Under the pieces are notes generated by a model. That model had not been told where the DNA came from, did not search any database, and saw nothing but the letters and a program-made list of their open reading frames with translations. From Rhizobium tropici CIAT 899 (lineage in GTDB: Bacteria > Pseudomonadota > Alphaproteobacteria > Rhizobiales > Rhizobiaceae), in the NCBI RefSeq assembly GCF_000330885.1, contig NC_020062.1, positions 938,374 through 1,002,373 of the forward strand: DNA of 64,000 bases, in the 5' to 3' direction. A program made the translations under genes and the position numbers. Positions 43,562 through 52,748 of this stretch are shown here, piece after piece. Each line of letters opens with the position of its first letter. The first letter of the stretch is position 1.

Positions 43562-43766
43562 GCGAGCTAGGTTTGTGGGCCTTATCTCGAATTGATGACC
43601 GTCGCGGCGAGATGGACGATAGCACCGCTATGTCGTGCGGACGGGAATATCATGATCGAAGTTGGATTCGACGATGGTTTGAACAAAAAATAAAGCTGCC
43701 AGAGCATCAGTTTCGGGGTGGTGCTCCTCACGATAAATAGTGTCAACTAGCCTGGAAATATTCGAA
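43562..43766. other. Intergenic region without recognisable gene
   Basis: 205 bp between the DUF983 gene and the 35-residue membrane protein. AT content rises toward the right end, where the promoter of the small gene would be. No operator or repeat stands out. Confidence 0.4.
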
Positions 43767-43874
43767 ATGTGGGATTGGTTCCCTTTAGTCTTCATTCTGT
43801 TCAAGGTTCTCGTGTTAGGCACGGGCATGTTCTTCGCCATCAAGTGGCATCACGATCAAGGGAAGCAGAAATAA
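43767..43874 (+). CDS. Small membrane protein, 35 residues
   Basis: Encodes MWDWFPLVFILFKVLVLG followed by TGMFFAIKWHHDQGKQK and a stop. It has one membrane helix (residues about 5-27) with an aromatic N-terminal cap and a basic cytoplasmic tail, the pattern of genuine bacterial small membrane proteins. I believe near-identical peptides occur in other rhizobia as hypothetical proteins. The ribosome binding site is weak. The function is unknown; such proteins often modulate transporters or oxidases. Confidence 0.65.
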   Translation: MWDWFPLVFILFKVLVLGTGMFFAIKWHHDQGKQK

Positions 43875-44151
43875 CGAAACCGGCGGACATACCTTTGACG
43901 CCTCGGATCAAAGCGAAATTCTCGGCGCTCGATACCGGATATCGACCCTTCGGCATCGCAGTGCCTATGCCGCACTGCACATTTCGCCAAATAAGTCACC
44001 CTTCAAGTCAAAAAAGTATCAGTCGAGCGTACAAGGCGTAGTAGCGGCAGGCGCGTATGAGGGGTAGGTTTACCACATAGAAGACGTGATGGCCTCTGGG
44101 AGGAGGCGCCGCAACCGTTGCTATGCGGACGGATGAAAAGGAGGCTTGCCG

Positions 44152-45036
44152 ATGAACCCCGATTTGGAAGTGGTCGCGATCGGCAGCGGAGAATCCTTCA
44201 AGGCGTGGGAACACGGTTATCCCTACCGCACGGTTCGCTGGCATTTCCATCCCGAATATGAAATCCACCACGTCGTCGCGACGACGGGCCAATATTTCAT
44301 CGGCGACTTCATTGGTGAGTTCGAACCGGGCAATCTCGTGCTGACGGGACCGAACCTGCCGCACAATTGGGTGAGCGATGTGCCCGTCGGCGTCACCTTG
44401 CCGCTGCGCTGCCGCGTGCTGCAATTTTCCGAATCCTTTTTTGCCGATGCCAGTAAAGTCTTTCCGGAACTGTCGGCCTGCGCAGGTATTCTTGAAACGA
44501 GCCGCCGTGGTGCGCTCTTCACGCCTGAGACGGCTGTCATCGTCGGCCCGATCCTCGGTGAGCTGGTCGAGGCATCGGGCATCCGCCGTATCGAACTCTT
44601 CATGAATATTCTCGACGCCATGAGCCGTGCCGAGGGCACGCGCACGCTCGCCAGCGCCGGCTATCAGCCGGACCCATCCGGCTTCATGTCGGCGGGTGTC
44701 AATCAGGCGCTGGCTTACATCAACGCGCATCTGACCGAGCCGTTCAGCGAGTGCGATCTGGCCGAATTGACCGGCCAGAGCCCGAGCGCCTTTTCCCGCA
44801 GCTTTCGTCGCCATACCGGCATGGCGCTGGTGCAATATGTCAATCGTCTGCGCATCAACTTCGCCTGCCACCTCTTGATGAGCAAGGCCGACATGACGAT
44901 CACCGACATCTGCTTCGCGGCAGGCTTCAACAATATTTCGAACTTCAATCGGCGTTTTCTGGATCAGAAGGGCATGGCGCCCTCTCGGTTCAGATCGCTC
45001 TTGGCACAGCACGCACGTGCGGTGGAGGCCGCCTAA
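44152..45036 (+). CDS. AraC family transcriptional regulator of the ribitol operon
   Basis: 294 residues from the ATG at 44152, with AGGAGG seven bases upstream (a TTG at 44146 is less likely). An N-terminal cupin sensor contains WHFHPEYEIHHVVATTGQ and GPNLPHNW. The C-terminal AraC domain has both helix-turn-helix units (CDLAELTGQSPSAFSRSFRR; ITDICFAAGFNNISNFNRRF). It is 204 bp upstream of the sugar ABC operon on the same strand and is its likely activator. Confidence 0.92.
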   Translation: MNPDLEVVAIGSGESFKAWEHGYPYRTVRWHFHPEYEIHHVVATTGQYFIGDFIGEFEPGNLVLTGPNLPHNWVSDVPVGVTLPLRCRVLQFSESFFADASKVFPELSACAGILETSRRGALFTPETAVIVGPILGELVEASGIRRIELFMNILDAMSRAEGTRTLASAGYQPDPSGFMSAGVNQALAYINAHLTEPFSECDLAELTGQSPSAFSRSFRRHTGMALVQYVNRLRINFACHLLMSKADMTITDICFAAGFNNISNFNRRFLDQKGMAPSRFRSLLAQHARAVEAA

Positions 45037-45240
45037 AAAAAGGGAGGACAGGGAGGAGAGACAAAATTCAGGGCAAGCGAACGGGCAGGCACATTTGCCG
45101 TCCGAAGGAGAAGGCTTGTCCGAAAATACCGCCGCGTCGGCCCGATGGCCGTTGTTTGCGGACAACCAAACAAGAGCATCGCGTGCGAACGGCCGCGATG
45201 ATCGAGGGAAACCATTACCAATTGGAACGGAGAAATTCCA

Positions 45241-46326
45241 ATGACCCATTTCGCACTGAAAGTCGCCGGCATAGCCGTGCTTGCCGCCGGTCTTCTGGCC
45301 GGCACCGCCGCCTTTGCGCAATCCGCCAAGGTGACGGATGCGACCGTCGCCTTCCTGATGCCGGACCAGAGCTCCACTCGCTATGAAGAGCATGATTTCC
45401 CCGGCTTCCAGGCGGAAATGAAGAAGCTCTGCGCCGGCTGCAAGGTCATCTACCAGAATGCCAATGGCGATGCTTCGCGTCAGCAGCAGCAGTTCAATTC
45501 GGCGATCTCGCAGGGTGCAAAGGCCATCGTGCTCGATCCGGTTGATTCCACTGCCGCCGCTTCGCTGGTGAAGCTCGCGCAAAGCCAGGGTGTAAAGGTC
45601 ATCGCCTACGACCGCCCGATCCCGTCGGCTGCCGCCGACTACTACGTCTCCTTCAACAATGAAGAGATCGGCAAGATGATCGCCAAGTCGCTGGTCGATC
45701 ACCTGAAAGCCAAGGGCGTGAAGGCGGGTGACGGCGGCCTTCTCGAAATCAACGGTTCGCCGACCGATGCTGCTGCGGGCTTGATCAAGAAGGGGATCCA
45801 TGCCGGTCTGGCCGATGGCGGCTATCCGGTGCTTGCGGAATTCGACACGCCGGAATGGGCGCCGCCGAAGGCGCAGCAATGGGCAAGCGGTCAGATCACC
45901 CGCTTCGGCAAGAAGATCCTCGGTGTCGTTGCCGCCAATGACGGCACGGGCGGGGCAGCCGTCGCCGCATTCAAGGCCGCCGGCTACGATCCGGTGCCGC
46001 CGGTCACAGGCAACGACGCGACCATCGCCGGTCTGCAGCTCATCATTTCCGGCGACCAGTACAACACGATCTCCAAGCCGAGCGAGATCGTGGCCGCCGC
46101 CGCCGCCAATGTCGCGATCGAATTACTATCAGGCCAGGCGCCGAAGGCCGACACGAAGCTCTTCGACACGCCGACCAAGCTCTTCACGCCGGCATTGGTC
46201 ACCTCTGAAAACCTGAAGGCCGAGATCATCGACAAGACTGTGAACGGCAAGCCGATCCAGACGCCGGACCAGCTCTGCATCGACCGCTATGCCGATGGCT
46301 GCAAGAAGCTCGGTATCGGCAGCTGA
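45241..46326 (+). CDS. Sugar/polyol ABC transporter substrate-binding protein (CUT2 type)
   Basis: 361 residues with a Sec signal peptide (cleavage near AAFAQSAK). It is a periplasmic-binding-protein-like domain of the ribose/xylose type (Peripla_BP_4): TVAFLMPDQSSTRYEEHDFP, AIVLDPVDSTAA, VVAANDGTGGAAVAAFKAAG, PPVTGNDATIAG. It most resembles XylF-like proteins. GGAG lies eight bases upstream of the ATG. It is the first gene of the operon with ATPase, permease, ribitol dehydrogenase and kinase, so ribitol or another pentitol is the likely ligand. Confidence 0.9.
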   Translation: MTHFALKVAGIAVLAAGLLAGTAAFAQSAKVTDATVAFLMPDQSSTRYEEHDFPGFQAEMKKLCAGCKVIYQNANGDASRQQQQFNSAISQGAKAIVLDPVDSTAAASLVKLAQSQGVKVIAYDRPIPSAAADYYVSFNNEEIGKMIAKSLVDHLKAKGVKAGDGGLLEINGSPTDAAAGLIKKGIHAGLADGGYPVLAEFDTPEWAPPKAQQWASGQITRFGKKILGVVAANDGTGGAAVAAFKAAGYDPVPPVTGNDATIAGLQLIISGDQYNTISKPSEIVAAAAANVAIELLSGQAPKADTKLFDTPTKLFTPALVTSENLKAEIIDKTVNGKPIQTPDQLCIDRYADGCKKLGIGS

Positions 46327-46401
46327 GCCTTGCCTCATCCAGATCCGGCCGCTTCGGCGGCCGGAAACCAACAGCATTTCAACCCGAGAAGGTGGCTTGT
46401 C

Positions 46402-47223
46402 ATGAGTGACGCTTCCGACCAAAGAGCCCCATCGGGCGAGCTTGTGCTCAGCCTCAAAGGGATCTCCAAACACTTCGGCGCCGTCTCGGCTCTGACGGAT
46501 ATCAACCTCGATGTGCATGCCGGCGAAGTCGTGGCTCTTGTTGGCGACAATGGCGCGGGCAAATCGACGCTCGTCAAGGTTCTGGCCGGCGTTCACCAGC
46601 CGAGTTCAGGTACGATCACATTCCGCGGCAAGCAGGTCACGCTCAGCGATCCCGCGACCGCGCTTGATCTCGGTATTGCCACGGTTTTTCAAGATCTGGC
46701 GCTTTGCGAAAATCTCGATGTCGTCGCGAACATCTTCCTCGGCCGGGAATTGAGCCCGATGAAGCTCGATGAGACCGCCATGGAGGTTCGCGCCTGGACC
46801 TTGCTCAATGAGCTTGCGGCGCGCATTCCGAGCGTGCGTATCCCGATCGCATCGCTTTCGGGCGGCCAGCGGCAGACGGTGGCGATCGCCCGCTCGCTGC
46901 TGCTTGAGCCGAAACTCATCATGCTTGACGAGCCGACTGCAGCGCTTGGCGTCGCACAAACCGCCGAGGTGCTGAACCTCATCGAGCGCGTTCGCGACAA
47001 GGGGCTCGGCGTCATCATGATCAGCCACAACATGGAGGACGTGCGCGCCGTCGCCGACCGCATCGTCGTGCTGCGCCTCGGCCGCAACAACGGGATCTTC
47101 TATCCCGACACGTCAAATCAGGAACTCGTCAGCGCTATCACCGGAGCCACGGAAAATGCCGTGTCGCGACGGGCAGGGCGACGTCAGGCCCAACAGGAAC
47201 TCAGAGAAGGGGGCCAGCCATGA
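46402..47223 (+). CDS. Sugar ABC transporter ATP-binding protein (single-domain CUT2 type)
   Basis: 273 residues from the ATG at 46402, with Walker A GDNGAGKST, signature LSGGQRQTVAIARSL and Walker B LIMLDEPTAALGV. The QR-Q-x-VAIAR wording and single-domain size match FrcA-type ATPases of rhizobial CUT2 sugar importers rather than the 500-residue RbsA form. It overlaps the permease gene by 4 bases. Confidence 0.92.
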   Translation: MSDASDQRAPSGELVLSLKGISKHFGAVSALTDINLDVHAGEVVALVGDNGAGKSTLVKVLAGVHQPSSGTITFRGKQVTLSDPATALDLGIATVFQDLALCENLDVVANIFLGRELSPMKLDETAMEVRAWTLLNELAARIPSVRIPIASLSGGQRQTVAIARSLLLEPKLIMLDEPTAALGVAQTAEVLNLIERVRDKGLGVIMISHNMEDVRAVADRIVVLRLGRNNGIFYPDTSNQELVSAITGATENAVSRRAGRRQAQQELREGGQP

Positions 47224-48470
47224 GCGAGAATGGCAAGCAATCCACCCTGCTGCTCGACCGCAGCGACGTCCGCGTCAACCATGATACCGGGCTTGCGGCC
47301 ACCATCCGCTCCTCCATCGATAAGGTCCGCTCCGGCGATTTAGGCTCGCTGCCCGTCGTCGTCGGGCTCGTGATCATCTGGACGGTGTTCGGCACGCTCA
47401 ACCCGACCTTCCTGTCCAGCAACAACCTGGCAAACCTGCTGTTCGACGCCTCGACAGTCGGCATCATCTCTCTCGGCATCGTCTGCGTGCTGATGGTTGG
47501 CGAGATCGATCTTTCCGTGGGGTCGATCAGCGGCTTCGCATCCGCCATGGTCGGTATGCTCTGGGTCAACGAGGGCTGGCCGGTGGCCTTGGCGATCCTG
47601 GCGGCGCTTGTCGTCGGCGGCGCGATCGGCGCCATCTATGCCGTACTGTTCAACCGGCTAGGCATGCCGAGTTTCGTTGCCACATTGGCAGGCCTTCTCG
47701 CCGTACTTGGCATGCAGCTCTATCTGCTTGGAGCGACGGGGTCGATCAATCTGCCCTATGGCTCGGCCATCGTGAACTTCGGCCAGCTTCTCGTCATTCC
47801 TCGACCGCTTGCGTATCTCTTCGCGCTCATTCCGGGTGCGGTCCTGTTGTTGACCGGCTTAGGTACCGTGCGGCGGCGCAAGCAGGCGAACCTCTCCGCG
47901 CCCTCCGTCGGTGGCCTGCTGGCGAAGGCGGCCGTCATTACCGTGGCGTTGGAATTCGTCGCCTTCTATCTCAATCAGGATCGCGGCATTCCCTGGATGT
48001 TCGCCCTGTTCGTGGTGCTGGCCATCGTCATGAATTATGCGCTGACGCGCACGCAATGGGGCCGGTCGATGTCCGCCGTCGGCGGCAATCGCGAGGCCGC
48101 TCGCCGCGCCGGCATCAATGTGCGGCGGATCTATACCAGCGCCTTCGTTCTATGCGCCATGTTCGCAGCCCTTGGTGGTGTACTCGCGGCAGCGCGCCTG
48201 GCCTCGGCCAGCCAGCAGGCTGGTACCGGCGACGTCAATCTGAATGCGATCGCGGCGGCCGTCATCGGCGGCACCAGCCTTTTCGGCGGCCGCGGCAGCG
48301 CCTATTCGGCACTGCTCGGCATCGTCGTCACCCAGTCGATCGCCAGCGGCCTCACCATGCTCGATCTGTCGTCGGCGCTTCGCTACATGATTACAGGCGC
48401 AGTTCTTGCCATTGCCGTCATCGTCGACTCGCTCGCCCGTCGTTCCCGCGCCTCGCATGGGCGCGGCTGA
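47220..48470 (+). CDS. Sugar ABC transporter permease (CUT2 type)
   Basis: 416 residues, longer than RbsC (about 320) but like XylH (about 390). About 10-12 membrane segments; the cytoplasmic docking loop is [24 protein letters not shown], and the last third contains [23 protein letters not shown], typical of the family. It starts within the ATPase gene stop (ATGA overlap) and is followed by the dehydrogenase gene after 25 bp. Confidence 0.92.
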   Translation: MSENGKQSTLLLDRSDVRVNHDTGLAATIRSSIDKVRSGDLGSLPVVVGLVIIWTVFGTLNPTFLSSNNLANLLFDASTVGIISLGIVCVLMVGEIDLSVGSISGFASAMVGMLWVNEGWPVALAILAALVVGGAIGAIYAVLFNRLGMPSFVATLAGLLAVLGMQLYLLGATGSINLPYGSAIVNFGQLLVIPRPLAYLFALIPGAVLLLTGLGTVRRRKQANLSAPSVGGLLAKAAVITVALEFVAFYLNQDRGIPWMFALFVVLAIVMNYALTRTQWGRSMSAVGGNREAARRAGINVRRIYTSAFVLCAMFAALGGVLAAARLASASQQAGTGDVNLNAIAAAVIGGTSLFGGRGSAYSALLGIVVTQSIASGLTMLDLSSALRYMITGAVLAIAVIVDSLARRSRASHGRG

Positions 48471-48495
48471 TTTCTTCAAGAAGGTAAGGATTGCT

Positions 48496-49224
48496 ATGAG
48501 ACAGGATTTTGCCGGCAAGGTCGCCGCCATCACTGGGGCTGCGTCCGGAATTGGCCTGGAATGCGCCAAATCGCTATTGAACGAGGGCGCCAGCGTCGCC
48601 CTCGTCGACCGGGCCGAAGACAGCCTGAAAAACCTCTGCGCCGAATTGGGACCGAACGCTCATCCCGTGGTCGTCGATCTTCTGAAGCCCGAGAGCGTGG
48701 CAACGATGATGCCGCAGATCCTGGAGAAATTCGGCAGGCTCGACATCTTCCATGCCAATGCCGGCGCCTATATCGGCGGCGAGGTTGCAGAAGGCGATCC
48801 CGATGCCTGGGACCGGATGCTTGACCTCAATATCAACGCGGCCTTTCGGTCCGTTCGGATGGTGCTGCCGCATATGATCGAGCGCAAGACCGGCGATATC
48901 ATCATGACGAGTTCGATCGCCGGTCTGGTGCCCGTGGTCTGGGAGCCGATCTACACGGCCTCGAAGCATGCCGTTCAGGCCTTTACGCACACGGTGCGGC
49001 GCCAGGTCGCCAAGCATGGCATCCGTGTGGGTGCCGTGGCGCCGGGGCCGGTGGTGACGGCACTGATCAGCGATTGGCCGCAGGCAAAGCTCGATGAGGC
49101 GATCGCGGCAGGCGGTCTCATGGAGGCGACCGAAGTGGCGGATGCGGTGCTCTTCATGCTATCGAGACCGCGGAACATCGTAATCCGGGATCTGGTGATC
49201 CTGCCCTTGAGTACGGATCTCTGA
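48496..49224 (+). CDS. rbtD: Ribitol 2-dehydrogenase (SDR family)
   Basis: 242 residues, a classical short-chain dehydrogenase: cofactor site [11 protein letters not shown] at residues 12-22, HANAGAY, Ser of MTSSIAG and the YTASK catalytic Tyr-Lys. Several stretches match the ribitol dehydrogenase of Klebsiella as I recall it: [61 protein letters not shown]. The enzyme oxidises ribitol to D-ribulose with NAD+. The frame is open to 48406 but the ATG at 48496 with AAGGT-AAGG ahead fits. It overlaps the kinase gene start by one base (TGATG). Confidence 0.9.
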   Translation: MRQDFAGKVAAITGAASGIGLECAKSLLNEGASVALVDRAEDSLKNLCAELGPNAHPVVVDLLKPESVATMMPQILEKFGRLDIFHANAGAYIGGEVAEGDPDAWDRMLDLNINAAFRSVRMVLPHMIERKTGDIIMTSSIAGLVPVVWEPIYTASKHAVQAFTHTVRRQVAKHGIRVGAVAPGPVVTALISDWPQAKLDEAIAAGGLMEATEVADAVLFMLSRPRNIVIRDLVILPLSTDL

Positions 49225-50855
49225 TGACGGCACCTTATTTCATCGGCATCGATGTCGGCACCGGCAGCGCCCGGGCCGGAATTTTCGATGCGCATGGTCA
49301 TCTGCTTGGTGCGGCCAAGCAGCCGATCACCATCTGGCACGGGGCTGGCAGCATCGTCGAACAATCGAGCGAGCAGATATGGAAGGCCGTCTGCGATAGC
49401 GTCAAAGAGGCTATCGCCACGGCAAAGATAGCGGCCGGTGACGTTTCGGGCATCGGCTTCGATGCAACCTGTTCGCTGGTCGCGGTCAAGGTGGATGGTC
49501 GGCCCGTGGCCGTTGGCCCGTCTGGGGACGCCAATCGCAACATCATCGTCTGGATGGATCATCGCGCGGCCGGCGAGGCGGCGGAGATCAATGCCGGAGG
49601 TCATGCTGTGCTGCGCTATGTCGGCGGCCGCATCTCGCCGGAGATGGAGACGCCGAAGCTTTTGTGGCTGAAGCGAAACCTGCCGCGCTCCTTTGCGGCA
49701 ACTGATCATTTCTTCGATCTTGCCGATTATCTGACCTGGCGCGCGACGGGTTCGCTGCAGAGATCGGTGTGCACGGTGACGTGCAAGTGGACCTATCTGG
49801 CCCACGAAAAGCGCTGGGACGCCCAATATTTCAAGGATATCGGTCTTGGTGAGCTAGCGGACGAAGGTTTTGTACGGATCGGCACCGAGATCGTCGAGCC
49901 GGGTACGGCGCTTGGCGAGGGCTTGAACGAAAGCGCCGCCCGCGATCTTGGCCTTGTCGTTGGTACGCCGGTCGGCGCATCGCTCATCGATGCCCATGCC
50001 GGCGGTGTCGGCACGCTTGGCGGGCAGGGACCGGATGGTAAAGCCGATGTCAGGAACAGGCTCGCCTATATCTTCGGCACATCCGCCTGCTCGATGGCAT
50101 CGAGCGAAGCGGCCATCTTCGTCGATGGCGTCTGGGGACCTTATTTTTCGGCCATGGTGCCCGGCCTCTGGCTGACCGAAGGCGGCCAATCTGCGGCAGG
50201 GGCCGCGATCGATCATCTCGTTACCATGCATCCTGCGTCCGGCGAGGCGCGTCAGAAGGCGGAGGCCGAGGGCTTGTCGCTGGTCGCCTGGCTTGATCGA
50301 CAGGCCATGCAGGCGAGCGGCAACGCGTCCGACGCCGTGAAGCTCGCGCAATCCATCCAAGTGGTTCCCGAATTTCTCGGCAACCGCTCACCCTATGCCG
50401 ATCCCGATGCACGCGCCGTCATCTCCGGCCTCGGGTTGGAAACAGGCATCGACGATCTCATCGCTCTGTACGTTGCCGGCCTCTGCGGTATCGGCTATGG
50501 CCTCAAGCAGTTGCTCGAAAAGCTGGCGAAGGACGGCATTGCCTGCGATCTCGTCATTGCGAGCGGCGGTGCTGCGCAGAGCGGATTGGTCCGTCAGCTT
50601 CTCGCGGATACGACCGGCAGACCTGTCGCTGTGGCCGATACGGAAGAGCCCGTTCTTCTCGGCGCAGCCATGCTCGGTGCCACGGCTGGCGGCCATTGCG
50701 GCTCGCTCTTGGAAGCCATGACAACCATGTCGCGACTGGCGAAGAAGTTCGAGCCGGCGGACGGTGCCGTCAAGGCGTTGCATGCACGGCGTTACGAAGC
50801 TTTCGAACTGCTGCAATCGGCAGATCGCAGCATCCGGGCCTTGATGGCGTCGTAA
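49224..50855 (+). CDS. FGGY-family carbohydrate kinase, probable D-ribulokinase
   Basis: 543 residues with the two actin-like FGGY domains: FIGIDVGTGSARAGIFD at the N-terminus, GIGFDATCSLVAVK, and ASGGAAQSGLVRQLLAD near residue 450. The wording (IIVWMDHRAAGEA; ETPKLLWLKRNLP) is that of the YpCarbK/human FGGY branch, whose members phosphorylate D-ribulose. With ribitol dehydrogenase it would turn ribitol into D-ribulose 5-phosphate for the pentose phosphate pathway. ATG overlaps the dehydrogenase stop, so expression is coupled. Confidence 0.9.
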   Translation: MTAPYFIGIDVGTGSARAGIFDAHGHLLGAAKQPITIWHGAGSIVEQSSEQIWKAVCDSVKEAIATAKIAAGDVSGIGFDATCSLVAVKVDGRPVAVGPSGDANRNIIVWMDHRAAGEAAEINAGGHAVLRYVGGRISPEMETPKLLWLKRNLPRSFAATDHFFDLADYLTWRATGSLQRSVCTVTCKWTYLAHEKRWDAQYFKDIGLGELADEGFVRIGTEIVEPGTALGEGLNESAARDLGLVVGTPVGASLIDAHAGGVGTLGGQGPDGKADVRNRLAYIFGTSACSMASSEAAIFVDGVWGPYFSAMVPGLWLTEGGQSAAGAAIDHLVTMHPASGEARQKAEAEGLSLVAWLDRQAMQASGNASDAVKLAQSIQVVPEFLGNRSPYADPDARAVISGLGLETGIDDLIALYVAGLCGIGYGLKQLLEKLAKDGIACDLVIASGGAAQSGLVRQLLADTTGRPVAVADTEEPVLLGAAMLGATAGGHCGSLLEAMTTMSRLAKKFEPADGAVKALHARRYEAFELLQSADRSIRALMAS

Positions 50856-50993
50856 GTCCGGCGAGAAACGACATTTATTGCTCCAATTCATGAGTCTATA
50901 CGCGGATGGCCCCCTACCGCTTTGTCAATTGCGGGCTAAATTGCCCTCATGCAGCCGAGCCGTCACGGTTCATCGCAGGAAAGGATGGTCATC

Positions 50994-51392
50994 ATGGATA
51001 TCACGAGGAACGGTGCGCAACCCTCCGGCAAAGGCCCTTCGGACTGGTTCACCGGTACAGTCCGCATCGACCCGGTCTTCGCGGCTAATGATGCGCGGCG
51101 AGCCGCAGCCAGCAGCGTCACGTTTGAACCCGGCGCAAGAACTGCGTGGCATACCCACCCGCGCGGTCAGACCTTGATCGTCACGGCTGGCCTGGGTCTC
51201 GTTCAGCGGGAAGGCGGCCCGGTCGAGGAGATCCGCCCCGGGGATATCGTCTGGTTCGAACCGGACGAGAAGCACTGGCACGGCGCTTCGCCGACGACAG
51301 CCATGACCCATGTCGCCATCCACGAACACCTCGACGGCAAGGTGGTGGATTGGCTGGAGCATGTGACGGACGAGCAATATCAGGCAAGGTAA
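50994..51392 (+). CDS. Cupin-domain protein
   Basis: 132 residues from the ATG at 50994 (AAGG nine bases upstream; another ATG lies at 50985). A single cupin fold with metal-ligand motif 1 [20 protein letters not shown] and motif 2 [17 protein letters not shown]. It resembles the small carboxymuconolactone-decarboxylase-associated cupins (YurT/quercetinase-like). It follows the kinase gene after 138 bp and is probably separate. Function unknown. Confidence 0.85.
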   Translation: MDITRNGAQPSGKGPSDWFTGTVRIDPVFAANDARRAAASSVTFEPGARTAWHTHPRGQTLIVTAGLGLVQREGGPVEEIRPGDIVWFEPDEKHWHGASPTTAMTHVAIHEHLDGKVVDWLEHVTDEQYQAR

Positions 51393-51589
51393 AGGTCCAG
51401 CCCCGCGATCGGGCCAGTATCGAGCGGATCGCTCGCGAGCACCTAACGCTTGCCATGGCTTGGCCATAAGTCGGCCGCACGAGGTCAGTACAGACGGAAC
51501 TCTGCCGCTTCGACGGCGCCGGCCTAACGATCGAATGCCCCGCGACGGCACTGACCTCGCGATGGCAGCAACACGGATGGGGAAATATC
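51393..51589. other. Intergenic region without recognisable gene
   Basis: 197 bp after the cupin gene. Open frames on both strands are short and lack start signals. The only candidate in this gap is the small frame at 51590-51712. Confidence 0.4.
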
Positions 51590-51712
51590 ATGCTTCGGCT
51601 TGTGATTGGCGCAGCTCTCGCGCTTGCAATGCTCACATGGTCCAATGCGCAATGCATGCAGATGCCGACGGGTTTTTTCCTGCTGTCGAGCAGCGTATTT
51701 GTGCCCGATTGA
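51590..51712 (+). CDS. Possible small secreted protein, 40 residues
   Basis: Reads MLRLVIGAALALAMLTWSNA then QCMQMPTGFFLLSSSVFVPD and a stop. The first 20 residues look like a Sec signal peptide with an Ala-Gln cleavage site, and GGGGA lies six bases before the ATG. The mature part would be only 20 residues. The start signal and hydrophobic pattern support it, but there is no known family, so it could be chance. Confidence 0.4.
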   Translation: MLRLVIGAALALAMLTWSNAQCMQMPTGFFLLSSSVFVPD

Positions 51713-51826
51713 ACTCGACGCAATCAGGCAGATGTCGCCATCGCAGCGGTGCTGGCCGTAGGCAGATAAGCGTTCGGTTGCATCGCCGCGTAGTTTCGAT
51801 CCAATGGCACGAATCGAGGATATCCG

Positions 51827-52747
51827 ATGACCTCTGCTGAGCGTCCTATGCCGAGCGAGGCAGGCATCTTGCAGTTCATGGAGATTTGCGATTCTTTCTA
51901 TCCGCCGGATGCGGTTGCGGCCTCCATCGCACAGCAGCGCCAATGGTATGACGCATTATGCGCGCGCTTCGATCGCCCTTTGCCGAAGGGCATGCAGACC
52001 AGAGATGACCTTGTATCCGGAACGATTCCCGTCAGGCATTACAAGCCCGCCAATATCCGCACGGCAACGAACCTGCTCTATCTCCACGGTGGCGGCTTCG
52101 TCGTCGGCTCGCTCGAGAGCCATCATGCCATCTGCGCCGAGATCGCCGATCATGCCGGCGCTGAACTGATCTCGGTCGATTATCGGCTGGCGCCGGAATA
52201 TCGCTGGCCGGCACAAACGGATGACTGTTTCAGCGTCCTCAAACAGCTGCTTGCCGAGAGGAAGTCGGTCGTGCTGATCGGCGACAGTGCCGGCGGTAAT
52301 CTGGCGGCTGGATTGGCGGTGCGGGCGCAAGCCGAGGGGCTTTCGGGGATTGTCGGCCAGATCTTGATCTATCCCGCACTCGGCGGCGATCTCGTCTCGG
52401 GTTCCTATGAGGAGATGGCCGAGGCGCTAGGCCTCACGACGGCCGATGTCGCCTATTACCGCACTATTCTGCAGGCGCCGGAAGGCGATCCGGTCTCGGG
52501 GCCGCTTGCTTTGTCGTCTCTAGCTGGCCTTCCGCCCACCTTTATTACCGTGGCCCATTACGATCCGCTGCGCGATGATGGACGCAATTATGCGGCCCGT
52601 CTGGCGCAGGCTGGTGTCGAGGTTTGGTTCCGTGAGGAGCCGCAGATGGTGCATGCCTGGCTACGGGCACGGCATATGAGCGAAGGTGCGCGGGCCGGCT
52701 TTGCCGCCATCTGCGCAGCGGCAAGCCGGTTTGCGGGGTCGCGCTGA
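51827..52747 (+). CDS. Alpha/beta hydrolase (HSL-type esterase)
   Basis: 306 residues of the hormone-sensitive-lipase family of esterases: oxyanion-hole motif LYLHGGGFVVGS (about residues 85-96), nucleophile GDSAGGNLAAG (about residues 150-160), then Asp in TVAHYDPLRDDG and His in QMVHAWL. Small-ester hydrolysis is expected. Its stop codon is one base from the stop of the convergent CocE-type gene, so there is no room for a terminator. Confidence 0.9.
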   Translation: MTSAERPMPSEAGILQFMEICDSFYPPDAVAASIAQQRQWYDALCARFDRPLPKGMQTRDDLVSGTIPVRHYKPANIRTATNLLYLHGGGFVVGSLESHHAICAEIADHAGAELISVDYRLAPEYRWPAQTDDCFSVLKQLLAERKSVVLIGDSAGGNLAAGLAVRAQAEGLSGIVGQILIYPALGGDLVSGSYEEMAEALGLTTADVAYYRTILQAPEGDPVSGPLALSSLAGLPPTFITVAHYDPLRDDGRNYAARLAQAGVEVWFREEPQMVHAWLRARHMSEGARAGFAAICAAASRFAGSR

Positions 52748-52748
52748 C

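Noticed and set aside
44008-45879. 623-codon open frame on the minus strand across the AraC regulator and the sugar-binding protein
   Set aside because: It is the antisense shadow of two clearly real plus-strand genes in GC-rich DNA; it has no motifs and crosses the operon promoter.
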